DNA from: Saccharothrix algeriensis
GTDB lineage: Bacteria > Actinomycetota > Actinomycetes > Mycobacteriales > Pseudonocardiaceae
Direction of reading: 5' to 3'
Length of the DNA stretch: 64,000 bases
Assembly: GCF_016907655.1 (NCBI RefSeq)
Contig: NZ_JAFBCL010000001.1
Coordinates: 806,001 to 870,000, forward strand
The notes beneath the pieces were generated by a model. The model was not told the origin of the DNA. It worked only from the letters and a program-made list of their open reading frames with translations, and did not search any database. Of the stretch, positions 42,703 through 51,407 are shown piece by piece. Position 1 is the stretch's first letter; every line of letters starts with the position of its first letter. Made by a program: the position numbers and the translations under genes.

Positions 42703-43254
42703 TCAGAGGTGCCCGAAGAACAGGCTGCCCGCGCTGTCGGGGTCGGTCGAGTGGTAGTACTCGCGCAGGGAGCGGATGAACTCCTGCCGGGAGATCCTGC
42801 CGTCGCCGTCGGCGTCCAGCTTGGCGAAGGACTCCATGGCGTCGGGGGCGGCGATCCGCCAGACGTCCCTGAGGTAGCGCTCGAACTCGGCCCGGTTGAT
42901 CTGGTTGTCGCCGTCGGCGTCGACGCAGTCGAAGATCGCGTGGCTGGCGCCCTCGACCACGTTGAGCCGGCTGGTGTCGATGCTCGCGAGGCGGTTGGCC
43001 GTGACGAACTGCTCCTTGGTGAGCCGGTCGCCCTCCACGCCCGCGTGGCGCAGCAGCTCGACCCAGTACAGCTGGCAGAAGGCTTGGATCCCCCTGGCCC
43101 GGCGGTCGTCCCGGTCGAGGTCGTAGGCCGTCAGGTAGCGGTCGACCAGGCTCTGGTAGTCCGACCACTCCAGGTAGCCGTTCCGATCGGCGTCCAGGGT
43201 GTCGAACGCGCGCTCGATCTTTTCGCTGATGATGTCCGAAGTGGCGGTGGTCAT
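42703..43254 (-). CDS. EF-hand calcium-binding protein (calerythrin-like), second copy
   Basis: The 183-residue protein has canonical loops DADRNGYLEWSD (near residue 21), DADGDNQINRAE and DADGDGRISRQE, plus a degenerate second hand. The ending YYHSTDPDSAGSLFFGHL mirrors that of the EF-hand protein at 33.5 kb (WSSTDPEAPGNWW), so the two are paralogues of the calerythrin type. ATG follows GGGAGGG. It is a single gene. Role: cytoplasmic calcium buffering or sensing. Confidence 0.92.
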   Translation of the reverse strand: MTTATSDIISEKIERAFDTLDADRNGYLEWSDYQSLVDRYLTAYDLDRDDRRARGIQAFCQLYWVELLRHAGVEGDRLTKEQFVTANRLASIDTSRLNVVEGASHAIFDCVDADGDNQINRAEFERYLRDVWRIAAPDAMESFAKLDADGDGRISRQEFIRSLREYYHSTDPDSAGSLFFGHL

Positions 43255-43391
43255 TGTGTTCAGGCCCTCCCGTGGACGGTGGCTGTCGGCAAGGGGGATT
43301 GTTCTGCCGTCCCGGGAAGGGCGTGGGCCGAGAACCGCTTGTTCACCTCTTCAGGTGGAGTGCGGGTTTCGGCCGGCCCTCCGCGGCGCGT

Positions 43392-44990
43392 TCAGCCCAG
43401 GAAGCCGGCGACGGTGTCGGCGCCGAGCTGGACCACGGCGAGGAAACCCGGCGCGGGCAGGATCCCGTCGTCGTCGAAGGCCGAGCGGTAGTCGCCGGGC
43501 ACCGAGCGGTTCGGTGGCCTCCAGCCGGGCACCGGCGCCCGGTGGCCGGAGCCCCGGTCGAGTTCCTGCCACACCAGGTCCGCGCCGGTGTCGGTGGAGC
43601 ACAGGCGCAGCAGCGTGGTGCGCGTGCCGGCCACCGTGAGCTGCCGGGCGCACGGCACCTCGGCGACCGCGCGGACCGCGTCGGTGGCGGGGTCGGCCAC
43701 GAAGGTGGCGGTGACCGCGTTGTCGGTGTCGCGGACCTGGCCCACCGGCAACGGCCCGGCGCTCGCCCAGAACCGCGGGCGCGGGTCGGGTTCGGCGATG
43801 GGGCGGCCGTCGCGGGAGTGGATCAGGGAGCCGGTGGTGAAGTGGGCGGTCAGCGACACCACGTCGCCGTCGTGGCCGACGTCGGCCACGAGCCGCTCCG
43901 GCTGCCCGGTCCGGGTCAGGGAGCGCCAGCGCTCGTGCCCGTCCCGGTCGTCCAGCCCGGCCAGGCCGTGCTCCTGCCCGCACGTCAGCGGGACCAGCAC
44001 GGTGTCGGCCGCGGCCTCGATCACGGGGTGGGGCGACCGGCACCCGTCCGGGGCGCGCCACGTCCACAGCCGCCGCCCGGTGCGCAGCTCCACCGCCGCG
44101 GCGGTGTACTCGACCTGCCCCAGCGGCAGGTCGGTCCGCTCCCACGTCACGGCCGCGGTGTCGGTGGGGCGCGGGTAGGTCGCGTCGGCCGCCGGCCCCG
44201 CCCACTGCCGCACCACCGCGCCGGTCACCGGGTCGAGCACCACCCACAGGGCCTCGTCGCGCTCGAACGGCCCGGAGCCGCCGAACACGGCCACCACCAG
44301 CGACCCGTCCGGCGTGGCGCGCAGCGCGGTCACCTCCGCCCCGGCGCGCCGGTACCGCCAGCCCTGCTCGCCGCCGCGCACGACGAGGGCGACGGCGCCC
44401 GTCCTCGTGCCGACCACCACGCCCGGACCGGCCGCGACCGCCGCCACCACCGGGCCGTCCGCGGTCCACCGCCACGGCGCGCCGGTCGGGCGGTCGGCGA
44501 TGTCGCCCGCGGGCAGCGGGCGCGCCCCGGCCGCGTCCACCACCACCGACCGCGCCACCCGTGGCACGACCAGCACACCGGCGCCCGCCACGACGAGCAC
44601 GACCACACCGGCCACCGCGGCCCACCGCGCACCGGACGGCCTGCGCCGCACCGCACCGGCCACCAGCACCAGCACCGCCCCCAGCAGCAGCGCCGACGCA
44701 CCGCCGCCGGAAACACCCGAGGCCAGGTCCCCCGCCAGCAGGAGGCCCGCGCCGAGCACGCCCGCGACCGCGGCCACGACACCGGCCACCCGCTTGCCGG
44801 CGAGCACCACCCAGGCCGCCACCAGGACGACGGCCACGCCGAGCACCAGCCACGTCGGGTCGGCGCGCGGCGCGTCGCCGCCGAACACCACCCCGCCGGT
44901 CCGAGCCACCTCCGGCACCTCGAACAGCACCGACGACGCCGCGAGCACCGCGCCCGCGACCGCCACCACGACACCGACCACCGGCCCCAC
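43392..44990 (-). CDS. Membrane-anchored PQQ-like beta-propeller protein
   Basis: The 532-residue protein begins with about four hydrophobic segments and continues, after VLVVPRVARSVVVDAAG, with repeated blade-like units: ALRATPDGSLVVAVFGGSG, VVLDPVTGAVVRQWAG, AAVELRTGRRLWTWRAPDG, GLDDRDGHERWRSL. The W-x-A/G dockings and the L/V-D-x-x-T-G-x motif are those of PQQ-like (BamB-type) propellers. It should be extracytoplasmic and membrane-tethered; no enzyme residues are visible. GTG at 44990 is one of several possible starts. Confidence 0.7.
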   Translation of the reverse strand: MGPVVGVVVAVAGAVLAASSVLFEVPEVARTGGVVFGGDAPRADPTWLVLGVAVVLVAAWVVLAGKRVAGVVAAVAGVLGAGLLLAGDLASGVSGGGASALLLGAVLVLVAGAVRRRPSGARWAAVAGVVVLVVAGAGVLVVPRVARSVVVDAAGARPLPAGDIADRPTGAPWRWTADGPVVAAVAAGPGVVVGTRTGAVALVVRGGEQGWRYRRAGAEVTALRATPDGSLVVAVFGGSGPFERDEALWVVLDPVTGAVVRQWAGPAADATYPRPTDTAAVTWERTDLPLGQVEYTAAAVELRTGRRLWTWRAPDGCRSPHPVIEAAADTVLVPLTCGQEHGLAGLDDRDGHERWRSLTRTGQPERLVADVGHDGDVVSLTAHFTTGSLIHSRDGRPIAEPDPRPRFWASAGPLPVGQVRDTDNAVTATFVADPATDAVRAVAEVPCARQLTVAGTRTTLLRLCSTDTGADLVWQELDRGSGHRAPVPGWRPPNRSVPGDYRSAFDDDGILPAPGFLAVVQLGADTVAGFLG

Positions 44991-45182
44991 CCCCGTCCGG
45001 TCGACGTCGCGCGAGGGGCGGGCGTTCCCCCGGTCACCCGGATGGCAGCGGCGCCCGGCACGGCCGCCCGGCACCCGATCGGCGGCTCCCCGGTCGCGGC
45101 GGTCCTGCGCGAGGTCGCCTGCCCCCGCTCGGCCGGGCCCCGCTCCCGGGGGAGAGCGGGCCGGCCCGCCGCCGCGGGGGTG

Positions 45183-45752
45183 TCAGCGGTTGCGGCCGGA
45201 CAGCGCGTCGCGCAGCCGGTCGATCAGGCCGGTGCCGGGGTTGAGCAGCAGGTTGGCCGGGGGCCTGTCCGGCGCCGCCGGGTGGGGGCGGGTGGGCGCG
45301 ACCTTCTTGGCCGCGATGACCTTGCGCCCCAGCTCCTGCAGGTCCTCGGCCGAGCAGCGGGTGGCCAGCTCCGGCAGCAGGTCCTCCTCCTCGTCCGCGA
45401 TGTGGTGGCGGATGTCGCGCATCAGCTCGCCCAGCAGCTCGTCGAAGCGCGGGTCGGTGGGCTCCAGCCCCTCCAGCTCCTTCATCACCCGCTCGGCCTC
45501 GGCGTGCTCCTCGATCTCGTGGTCGGCCAGCTCGTCGCCGTTGGGCAGGACCTTGCGCGCGGCCGGGTACAGGAACTGCTCCTCGGCCACCGAGTGGCGC
45601 ACCAGCTGGGTGATGACGTGGTCGGCCAGCGCACGCCGGTGCTCCGGGGTGCCCTGCCCGGACTCCAGCTCCCGGAACACCTGCTCGACCTCGCGGTGGT
45701 CGGCGGTGATCACACGGATCAGGTCGGTGTCGTGCTCGCGCTCAACGGCCAT
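45183..45752 (-). CDS. Haemerythrin HHE-domain protein
   Basis: The 189-residue protein carries the diiron haemerythrin pattern: ITADHREVEQVF, LVRHSVAEEQFLYP, DHEIEEHAEAERVM and MRDIRHHIADEEEDLLPEL provide the His/Glu ligands. A Pro-rich tail follows (residues 150-189). Such proteins sense or buffer O2, NO or iron in the cytoplasm and are often stress-induced. That fits the stress-type promoter (GGTT-N15-GGGTAA) upstream. ATG follows GGAGGAG. Monocistronic. Confidence 0.9.
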   Translation of the reverse strand: MAVEREHDTDLIRVITADHREVEQVFRELESGQGTPEHRRALADHVITQLVRHSVAEEQFLYPAARKVLPNGDELADHEIEEHAEAERVMKELEGLEPTDPRFDELLGELMRDIRHHIADEEEDLLPELATRCSAEDLQELGRKVIAAKKVAPTRPHPAAPDRPPANLLLNPGTGLIDRLRDALSGRNR

Positions 45753-45784
45753 GGGATCTCCTCCGGAGGTCGGTCCACCGCCAC

Positions 45785-45809
45785 TTACCCGGAGCGGGGG
45801 CGGCCAACC
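45785..45809 (-). promoter_or_regulatory. SigB-like stress promoter of haemerythrin gene
   Basis: On the minus strand GGTT (45806-45809), 15 bases, then GGGTAA (45785-45790) fits the actinobacterial general-stress promoter pattern GNNT-N14-16-GGGTA. It lies 33 bases before the ATG. Confidence 0.55.
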
Positions 45810-46107
45810 CGGGCGTCACCCGATCAGGCCAACATCACCCGTTGCCGGTCCTGGCGCGACCGGACCCGCCCGGCCGGGTCCGGTCGTCACGGGTCCCCGC
45901 CCCGCCGGGTGGCGGTGGCTCCTGCCACGCGTCCCCGGGCCGGGAGTGCGGATGCCCGTGGGACCGGGATAATCGGATGTCCCGGCACTTCGGGACGAGG
46001 CCGGGGCGCGTCCGCGACGTACCGCGTTCGTGCGAGAGGCCACCGAGGGCGGCGAGCACGGCGGGCGCCTGGTCCTCGTCGGCTCTCACCTGCGACGACG
46101 GGGACGG

Positions 46108-46809
46108 GTGTTGGACGGGCAGCGTCGGGAGCGGCTGGCGCGGGCGGTCGCGGGGAGCACGGCCTCCCCCGGCCGCGCCGGGTGGGCGCAGGCGCTGTGC
46201 GAGGTGTGCGTCCGGGTCCTGACCGGCGTCGACGCCGCCGCGATGACGCTGCGCACCCGCTCGCGGGCCCAGGAACTGCTCGGTGCGAGCGAGCGCTGGG
46301 CCGCGGTGCTGGAGGAGCTCCAGTACACCGCCGGGGAGGGTCCTGGGGTGGCGGCGTTCACCACCGGCGAGCCGGTGCTGGTGGCGGACCTGAGCGCGCG
46401 CCGCGAGAGGTGGCCCGGTTTCGCCGACCTGGCCGAGGGCGAGGGGCTGGCGGCAGCGTGCGCCTTCCCGCTCCAGCTCGGCGGCATCCGGCTCGGCACG
46501 CTGACCCTCTACCGCCGCCGGCCGGGCGGCCTGCCGCCCGACGTCGTCACCGACGCCGCCGTGCTGGCCGACCTGACGGTCCTGGCGCTGCTCGACCACG
46601 GCCGGGCCGGCACCGGGGGGTTGCGCGTCGAGGTCTCCTACCAGGACGTCAACATCGCCACCGGGATGCTCTCGGCGCAGCTGCGGATCAGCCTGGAGGA
46701 CTCCTTCGCCAGGCTGCGGGCGCACGCCTTCGCCAGCCGCCGGTCGGTGCTCGACGTCGCGCGGGACGTGCTGGCGCGGCGCCTGCCGCTGGACCGGCTC
46801 GCGGACTGA
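46108..46809 (+). CDS. GAF-ANTAR RNA-binding regulator
   Basis: The 233-residue protein has a GAF domain (WAQALCEVCVRVLTGVDAAAMTL ... AAACAFPLQLGGIRLGTLTLYR, residues about 25-140) and a C-terminal ANTAR helix bundle (VEVSYQDVNIATGMLSAQLRIS, EDSFARLRAHAFASRRSVLDVARDVLARR). ANTAR proteins bind paired hairpins in leader RNAs and act as antiterminators. The start may be GTG 46108, matching the usual family length, or an in-frame GTG at 46030. No target hairpin pair is evident next to it. Single gene. Confidence 0.88.
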   Translation: MLDGQRRERLARAVAGSTASPGRAGWAQALCEVCVRVLTGVDAAAMTLRTRSRAQELLGASERWAAVLEELQYTAGEGPGVAAFTTGEPVLVADLSARRERWPGFADLAEGEGLAAACAFPLQLGGIRLGTLTLYRRRPGGLPPDVVTDAAVLADLTVLALLDHGRAGTGGLRVEVSYQDVNIATGMLSAQLRISLEDSFARLRAHAFASRRSVLDVARDVLARRLPLDRLAD

Positions 46810-46941
46810 CCGCCACGGCGCACCGCACCCGCGGCGCGCCGTGTGCCGCCGACGTGCCCAGCACCGACCGGATCGCCGCCGCGTCGAGCGGGATCACCGG
46901 CGCGCTGGTCGACGGTTCCCCGGACCCGGCCACCGACGCTG

Positions 46942-46957
46942 CCCCCCCCCCCCCCCC
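46942..46957. repeat. Homopolymer run of 16 C
   Basis: Sixteen consecutive C lie about 130 bases after the GAF-ANTAR stop. No gene crosses the tract convincingly. The exact length is likely to be unreliable in the sequence and may vary between cells. Confidence 0.9.
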
Positions 46958-47006
46958 GGCCGACACTGCCCCGGCCGACACTGCCGCCACAGTCGCTGCC
47001 CTGGCC

Positions 47007-47062
47007 GACGTGCGCAGGCCGACGTGCGCAGGTCGCTGTGCACAGGTCGCTGTGCACAGGTC
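47007..47062. repeat. Four 14-bp tandem repeats
   Basis: Two copies of GACGTGCGCAGG(C/T)C are followed by two of GCTGTGCACAGGTC without spacers. They lie between the C tract and the small minus-strand gene at 47.1 kb. TGTGCACA within the last two units is palindromic. Confidence 0.8.
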
Positions 47063-47077
47063 GCGGCCGCCGGCCGG

Positions 47078-47338
47078 CTAACGCCCGTCCCAGTCCGGAT
47101 CGGCCCGCCCGTCCGCCGCCTCGTCCACGATCGCCGCCATGCGGGCGGCTTCCGCCCGGCAGTGGGCGTCGTCGTACCGGGCGGAGAACCGCTCCTCGGC
47201 CGACGTCGGGTCACCACCGCCCACCCCGCCCCGGACGATGCCGACCGCCTCGTACACCGCGCCGCGGTCGACCACCTCGGCCAGCAGCCGCCGCGCCGCG
47301 GCGACGTGGTCGAGGGGGCTGCCCGCCGGGTGCGCCAT
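47078..47338 (-). CDS. Hypothetical 86-aa protein
   Basis: From ATG 47338 the protein reads MAHPAGSPLDHVAAARRLLAEVV..., with an Ala-rich helical middle (RYDDAHCRAEAARMAAIVDEAAD) and an acidic end. It resembles small helical actinobacterial proteins of unknown function. No ribosome site is strong. Its coding pattern is coherent, and I rate it a probable gene. Confidence 0.5.
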   Translation of the reverse strand: MAHPAGSPLDHVAAARRLLAEVVDRGAVYEAVGIVRGGVGGGDPTSAEERFSARYDDAHCRAEAARMAAIVDEAADGRADPDWDGR

Positions 47339-47340
47339 CA

Positions 47341-47628
47341 CCCCACCATCCTCCCCGGCCCGGACGGGCGCCACACCAGGACGCCCCTGGCCCGGTCGAT
47401 CACGGCCCGGGAGGCGAGCGCGGTCCGCGGCTGCTCGGCCCTGTCCCGGGCCTGCCGGTAGCGCCGGGCGGCCTCGGCGGCCCGCGGACGTCCCTCCACA
47501 GGGTCAGCCGACCCGCGACCTGCTCAACCCCCGCCCCTGATCGCCGTGCGCTCCACCGGGAACCGGTTGTCCGACAGGTGGTCCACCGCCCGTTCGGCTT
47601 CCGCGCAGGTGCCGTGGGAGCCCACCAC
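47341..47628 (-). pseudogene. Remnants of a general-stress-protein/ANTAR gene
   Basis: A GTG at 47628 opens VVGSHGTCAEAERAVDHLSDNRFPVE, the N-terminal repeat of the general stress protein 17M-like family, but stops after 34 codons at 47524. Beyond the stop, in the same frame, ALASRAVIDRARGVL resembles the ANTAR core. The two pieces look like parts of a fused stress/ANTAR gene that lost its middle and gained a stop. Confidence 0.4.
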
Positions 47629-47728
47629 CTGCCCCGGACCGGTTCCCCGCTGTGGTCGGGTCACCGCACCCGGCTCCTCGGCCTCGTCCGCGCTCCCGCC
47701 GCGCGCTCGGCTTCCCCGCTCCGGGGGT

Positions 47729-48652
47729 TCAACCGCGGGGCGCGCGCCGGGCGTCGGCTCGTGCGGCCGGCGGGCCGCCCACCGCGGCGGCGCTCGCCCG
47801 CAGCGCGAGCATCGCCGCGGCGACCTCGTCGGCGGCCGGGTCGGGGATCGCGGTCGAGGCCGCGTCGAGCACCAGCAGCCGCGCGCCGGGGATCTCGCGG
47901 GCCAGCGCCTCGCCGTTGCCGAGCGGGAAGAACGGGTTGCGGCGGCCGTGCACCACCAGCGTCGGCAGGGCGAGGCCGGGCAGGCGTTCGCGCCAGCGCG
48001 GCGTGCAGTCGAGCCGGGAGAACACCATGCCCAGCTGGTTCGCCATCGCGACCGCGGGCCGCGTGCTCGGCGTGCGGTCGAAGACGCGCTCGGCGGTCGC
48101 GCGCGCGGCCGCGGGGTCGTCGCCGAGGACCTCGGCGCCGGCGGCGGCGAACCGCGCCACGGCCGCGCGGTCGGACCAGTCGGGCAGCGGCAGCGCGAAC
48201 CTCCGCCGCATCGTCTCCGCGTCGTGGTCGGGCAGGTCGTCGTCGACCGGGCCCGGCGCGACGGGCCGCGTCCCGACGAGGGTCAGCGCCGAGAACGCGT
48301 CCGGGTGGTCGAGCGCGGCGACCTGGGCGACCATCCCGCCGACGCCGATGCCCGCCAGGTGCGCCGGCCGGTCGTCGAGCCCGCGGGCGAGCGCGGCGGC
48401 GTCGGCGGCGAGGTCGCACAGCGCGTACGCCGGCGCCTCGGGGTCGACGGTGGTCGACGCGCCGGCGTCGCGCAGGTCGTAGCGCACGACGTGCCGCCCG
48501 CCGCGGGCGAGGGCCCGGCAGAGCGCGTCGGGCCAGGAGAGCATGGTCGTGCTGCCCGCGAGCAGCACGAGGGGCGCTGCCCCGTCACCGAAGTGCTCGA
48601 CCCCGAGCGTGACGCCGTCGGGCGTGCGGAACGACCGGACCGTCGAGGACAT
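47729..48652 (-). CDS. Alpha/beta-hydrolase-fold protein lacking the nucleophile serine
   Basis: The 307-residue protein has the complete fold: LVLLAGSTTMLSWPDAL, VVRYDLRDAGAST, VAALDHPDAFSALTLVGT, LPTLVVHGRRNPFFPLGNGEALA (acid site) and an Ala-rich end. At the nucleophile elbow, however, it reads HLAGIGVGGMVAQ: Gly103 replaces the serine of the usual G-x-S-x-G. It resembles the aclacinomycin-methylesterase/RdmC branch in the N-terminal motifs. It may be inactive, a binding protein, or use another chemistry. ATG at 48652 follows GGAG. Confidence 0.85.
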   Translation of the reverse strand: MSSTVRSFRTPDGVTLGVEHFGDGAAPLVLLAGSTTMLSWPDALCRALARGGRHVVRYDLRDAGASTTVDPEAPAYALCDLAADAAALARGLDDRPAHLAGIGVGGMVAQVAALDHPDAFSALTLVGTRPVAPGPVDDDLPDHDAETMRRRFALPLPDWSDRAAVARFAAAGAEVLGDDPAAARATAERVFDRTPSTRPAVAMANQLGMVFSRLDCTPRWRERLPGLALPTLVVHGRRNPFFPLGNGEALAREIPGARLLVLDAASTAIPDPAADEVAAAMLALRASAAAVGGPPAARADARRAPRG

Positions 48653-48873
48653 CGTCAACTCCAGGGCAGCTGAGGGGGACCGCGGCACACCCTACGGGCG
48701 GGCACCGACAATCCGGCTCGACGCCCGCCGAGCCCGCCGCGCCGCCCCGGGCGGGATCGGCCGGTGGCCGCCACTCGCGCCGCGGAGTGGGTCCGTTGGG
48801 CCGATTGTGGCTTCCCGCGCGCTCCTGAACACTGCGTTGACCTGATCGGGTGATGGAATTCCGGAGGCGACCT

Positions 48874-50415
48874 GTGGGATCGACGGCCAGGGCACTGGGC
48901 GGTCTGGGGGCGGTGCTCGCCCTCGTCGCGGGGGCGGTGGTCCCGGGAGCGGCGGCGGTGGCCTCCGGCGCGCCGCAGGAGGACTTCCGGCCCGCCGCCG
49001 TCGACTGGGCCCCGTGCCCCGAACTGCCCGAGGTCGAGTGCGGCACGCTGCGGCTGCCGGTCGACTGGGCCAGGCCGCGCGGTGAGGCGTTCGACCTCGC
49101 CCTGGCCAGGCGCAGGGCGACGGACCCGGCCCGGCGCGTCGGCAGCCTGGTGATCCACCCCGGCGGTCCCGGGCCGTCCGGTGTCGAGTTCGCCTTCGCC
49201 GCGCCCCAGTGGTTCAGCCCGCGGCTCCTGGCCCGGTTCGACGTCGTCGGCTTCGACCCGCGCGGCGTCGGGCGCAGCGCGCCGATCACCTGCTCCGCCG
49301 ACCTGATCGCCCGCGGCCCGTCGACCCGCCCCACGACGCAGGCCGGTTTCCAGGCGCTGGGCCGCCACAACCGCGACCTCGCCGCCGACTGCCGCGCGCG
49401 CAGCGGCCCGATCTTCGACCACGTCGACTCGGCGGCGGTGGCCGAGGACGTGGACGCGATCCGCCGGGCGCTGGGCGAGCGGAGGATCAGCTACTACGGC
49501 CTGTCCTACGGCACGCTGGTCGGGCAGCAGTACGCCGAGCGACACGGGCGCAACCTGCGCGCCATGGTCAACGACTCCAACCTCGACCACGGCCTGGACG
49601 CGTGGAGCTTCAACGAGGGCACGGCGAGGGCCGCCGAGGACTCGTTCCGCGAGTTCGCGAAGTGGTGCGGCGCCACGCCGTCCTGCGCGCTGCACGGCCG
49701 GGACGTCGGCGCGTTCTGGGACGACCTGATCGCCCGTGCCGACCGCGGCGAGGTCACCGAGCCCGGCGACCCCACCCGGCCGGTGCCGGCGAGCCGGATC
49801 GTCGACTACGCCCTGCTGTCCTTCTACGACCCGAGCTGGACCCAACTGGCGGAGTGGCTGCTCGCGCTCGCGCGCACCGCGCCGGCGGCGGTCCGGGCCG
49901 CCCCGGCGCAGCAGGAGGAGGCGGTGGCCTTCCCGTTCCCGGCGGCGTTCTGCCAGGACTGGCAGATCCGGCCGCGCTCGCTGCGCGAGTACACGAGCCT
50001 GCTGCGCCGCGCCGACCAGCTCGCGCCGCACATGTCCCGCGCCTTCCTCGGCCACCAGGTCGCGCACAGCTGCGTCGGCCTGCCCGACGCGACCAACCCG
50101 CAGCACCGGCCGCGGCTCGACGACGCGCCGAAGATCCTGCTGCTGAACAACCTGCACGACCCGTCGACCGGCTACGACTGGGCCAGGTCCCTGCACCGCC
50201 GGACCCGGGGCGCCACCGTGCTGCTCACCTACGAGGGCTGGGGCCACGGTTCCTACATCCGGACGGACTGCGTGCGCGACGCGGCCGACCGCTACCTGAT
50301 CACCCTGGACCCACCGGCCGACGGCGCCCGCTGCGCGCCCGCCGAATCACCCGAGCTGCCCGTCCCGACCGCGGCGCGATCCGCGGCACCGCGCCCGGCC
50401 CCCGTCGGCCGGTAG
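48874..50415 (+). CDS. Secreted alpha/beta-hydrolase, tripeptidyl-aminopeptidase (TAP) type
   Basis: From the GTG at 48874 (ribosome site GGAGG, 6 bases upstream) the 513-residue protein has a signal peptide (RALGGLGAVLALVAGAVVPGAAA), then LVIHPGGPGPSGVEF, FDVVGFDPRGVGRSAPI, the nucleophile elbow YYGLSYGTLVGQQYA, the typical Cys-containing cap and the TAP C-terminal domain (ILLLNNLHDPSTGYDWARSL, YEGWGHGSY with the catalytic His). Actinomycete members cleave N-terminal tripeptides or esters outside the cell. CCTGATCGGGTGA lies 20 bases upstream. Length is normal. Confidence 0.9.
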   Translation: MGSTARALGGLGAVLALVAGAVVPGAAAVASGAPQEDFRPAAVDWAPCPELPEVECGTLRLPVDWARPRGEAFDLALARRRATDPARRVGSLVIHPGGPGPSGVEFAFAAPQWFSPRLLARFDVVGFDPRGVGRSAPITCSADLIARGPSTRPTTQAGFQALGRHNRDLAADCRARSGPIFDHVDSAAVAEDVDAIRRALGERRISYYGLSYGTLVGQQYAERHGRNLRAMVNDSNLDHGLDAWSFNEGTARAAEDSFREFAKWCGATPSCALHGRDVGAFWDDLIARADRGEVTEPGDPTRPVPASRIVDYALLSFYDPSWTQLAEWLLALARTAPAAVRAAPAQQEEAVAFPFPAAFCQDWQIRPRSLREYTSLLRRADQLAPHMSRAFLGHQVAHSCVGLPDATNPQHRPRLDDAPKILLLNNLHDPSTGYDWARSLHRRTRGATVLLTYEGWGHGSYIRTDCVRDAADRYLITLDPPADGARCAPAESPELPVPTAARSAAPRPAPVGR

Positions 50416-50455
50416 CGTCCACGGAGGACGGTTCCGGGCGGGCTCGGGCGCAGCC

Positions 50456-50860
50456 CTACTCCATGCCCTGGTAGTGCTGCACCACCTTGCCGCCCGCGTC
50501 GATGGTGAACGTCGCCGTGGCGATCGTCCCGTCGAGGTGCTTGAAAGCGGGCGAGGTACTGCGGACCGTGACCGAGCACTTCCACTTGATCCCGCCGCCG
50601 TCGGGGCGCCCCACCGCCGTGCCCTGGCAGGTGGCGACGTCGCCGCCGTCGGCGGCGGTCACGACGCTGTGGGCCGAGCCCAGCAGGAACCCGCCCTCCT
50701 GCGCCCTGGACACGTAGGTGATCACGTCGGTGACCTCCCGGCCGTCGAACGTGCCCCCGCCCGCGTAGGAGTACTCGACGTTGGCCCGGCCGTCCTCCGC
50801 CGGCAGCACCCGGGTCGCGGTGATGCTCCCGGTCAACTCGGCGGTGAATTTCCTGCCCAT
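50456..50860 (-). CDS. Hypothetical 134-aa beta-rich protein
   Basis: The protein begins GRKFTAELTGSITATRVLPAEDG and is made of alternating beta-strand-like segments (ANVEYSYAGGGTFDG, VTDVITYVSRAQEGG, KHLDGTIATATFTIDAGG). Two cysteines (CQGT, KCSV) may pair. No signal peptide. ATG follows GGAGGTAG. I do not recognise a family; a small beta-barrel binding protein is likely. It converges with the TAP hydrolase gene. Confidence 0.6.
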   Translation of the reverse strand: MGRKFTAELTGSITATRVLPAEDGRANVEYSYAGGGTFDGREVTDVITYVSRAQEGGFLLGSAHSVVTAADGGDVATCQGTAVGRPDGGGIKWKCSVTVRSTSPAFKHLDGTIATATFTIDAGGKVVQHYQGME

Positions 50861-51407
50861 GACTACCTCCGGTTCGAAAGCGGGACCTCACCCAGGCAAC
50901 CACCCGCGATCGACGCGGTGCAATTCGGCGGGAGAGGTGCACTCGAACAGCCGAGCAGCGGAGTCCGTTCGGGAATTTTGTCGCCACTGACGTCCGGGGC
51001 ACCGCGGAAGGGTTGCGGAGGGACGTCCGCCGGGCCGCGGAAGGCACAGCGTGCCGCTGGCGGAGGAATGCGCCCCGACGCATTGGACCCTGTGGGTGAC
51101 CAGTGCGGTTTTCGACCACACGGTCGGACAAATCCCTGGTCACCCTGCGCGCCAGGGCCCGTTCACCGCTCCGGCGCAGTTGCCGTTCCGCGCAGCGGAA
51201 CCATTCGCACTCGCCTGGACCGCGGACGGGGGCGGGCCCGTCGGAATCGCCGCGTCTTCCGCCCCACCGGGAAGAGGGCCGGGTGTTCCGACGCGCGGAA
51301 CGATTGCTTGGCCGCGACACCGCGGCGAAATACGATCCGACTGCCGGCCCGCGCTGCGCCACTCGCGGAGCGCATTCTCGCCATTCCACCCGGGAGGAAC
51401 GCCACCG
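50861..51407. other. Divergent region upstream of the beta-branching cassette
   Basis: About 550 bases without a supported gene. GGGAGGA at 51392-51398 is the ribosome site of the P450. The cassette promoter should lie here; no strong consensus pair is obvious. Confidence 0.35.

Noticed and set aside
47007..47062. Four tandem repeats as a CRISPR array
   Set aside because: Units are 14 bp and directly abut with no spacers; no cas genes are near.
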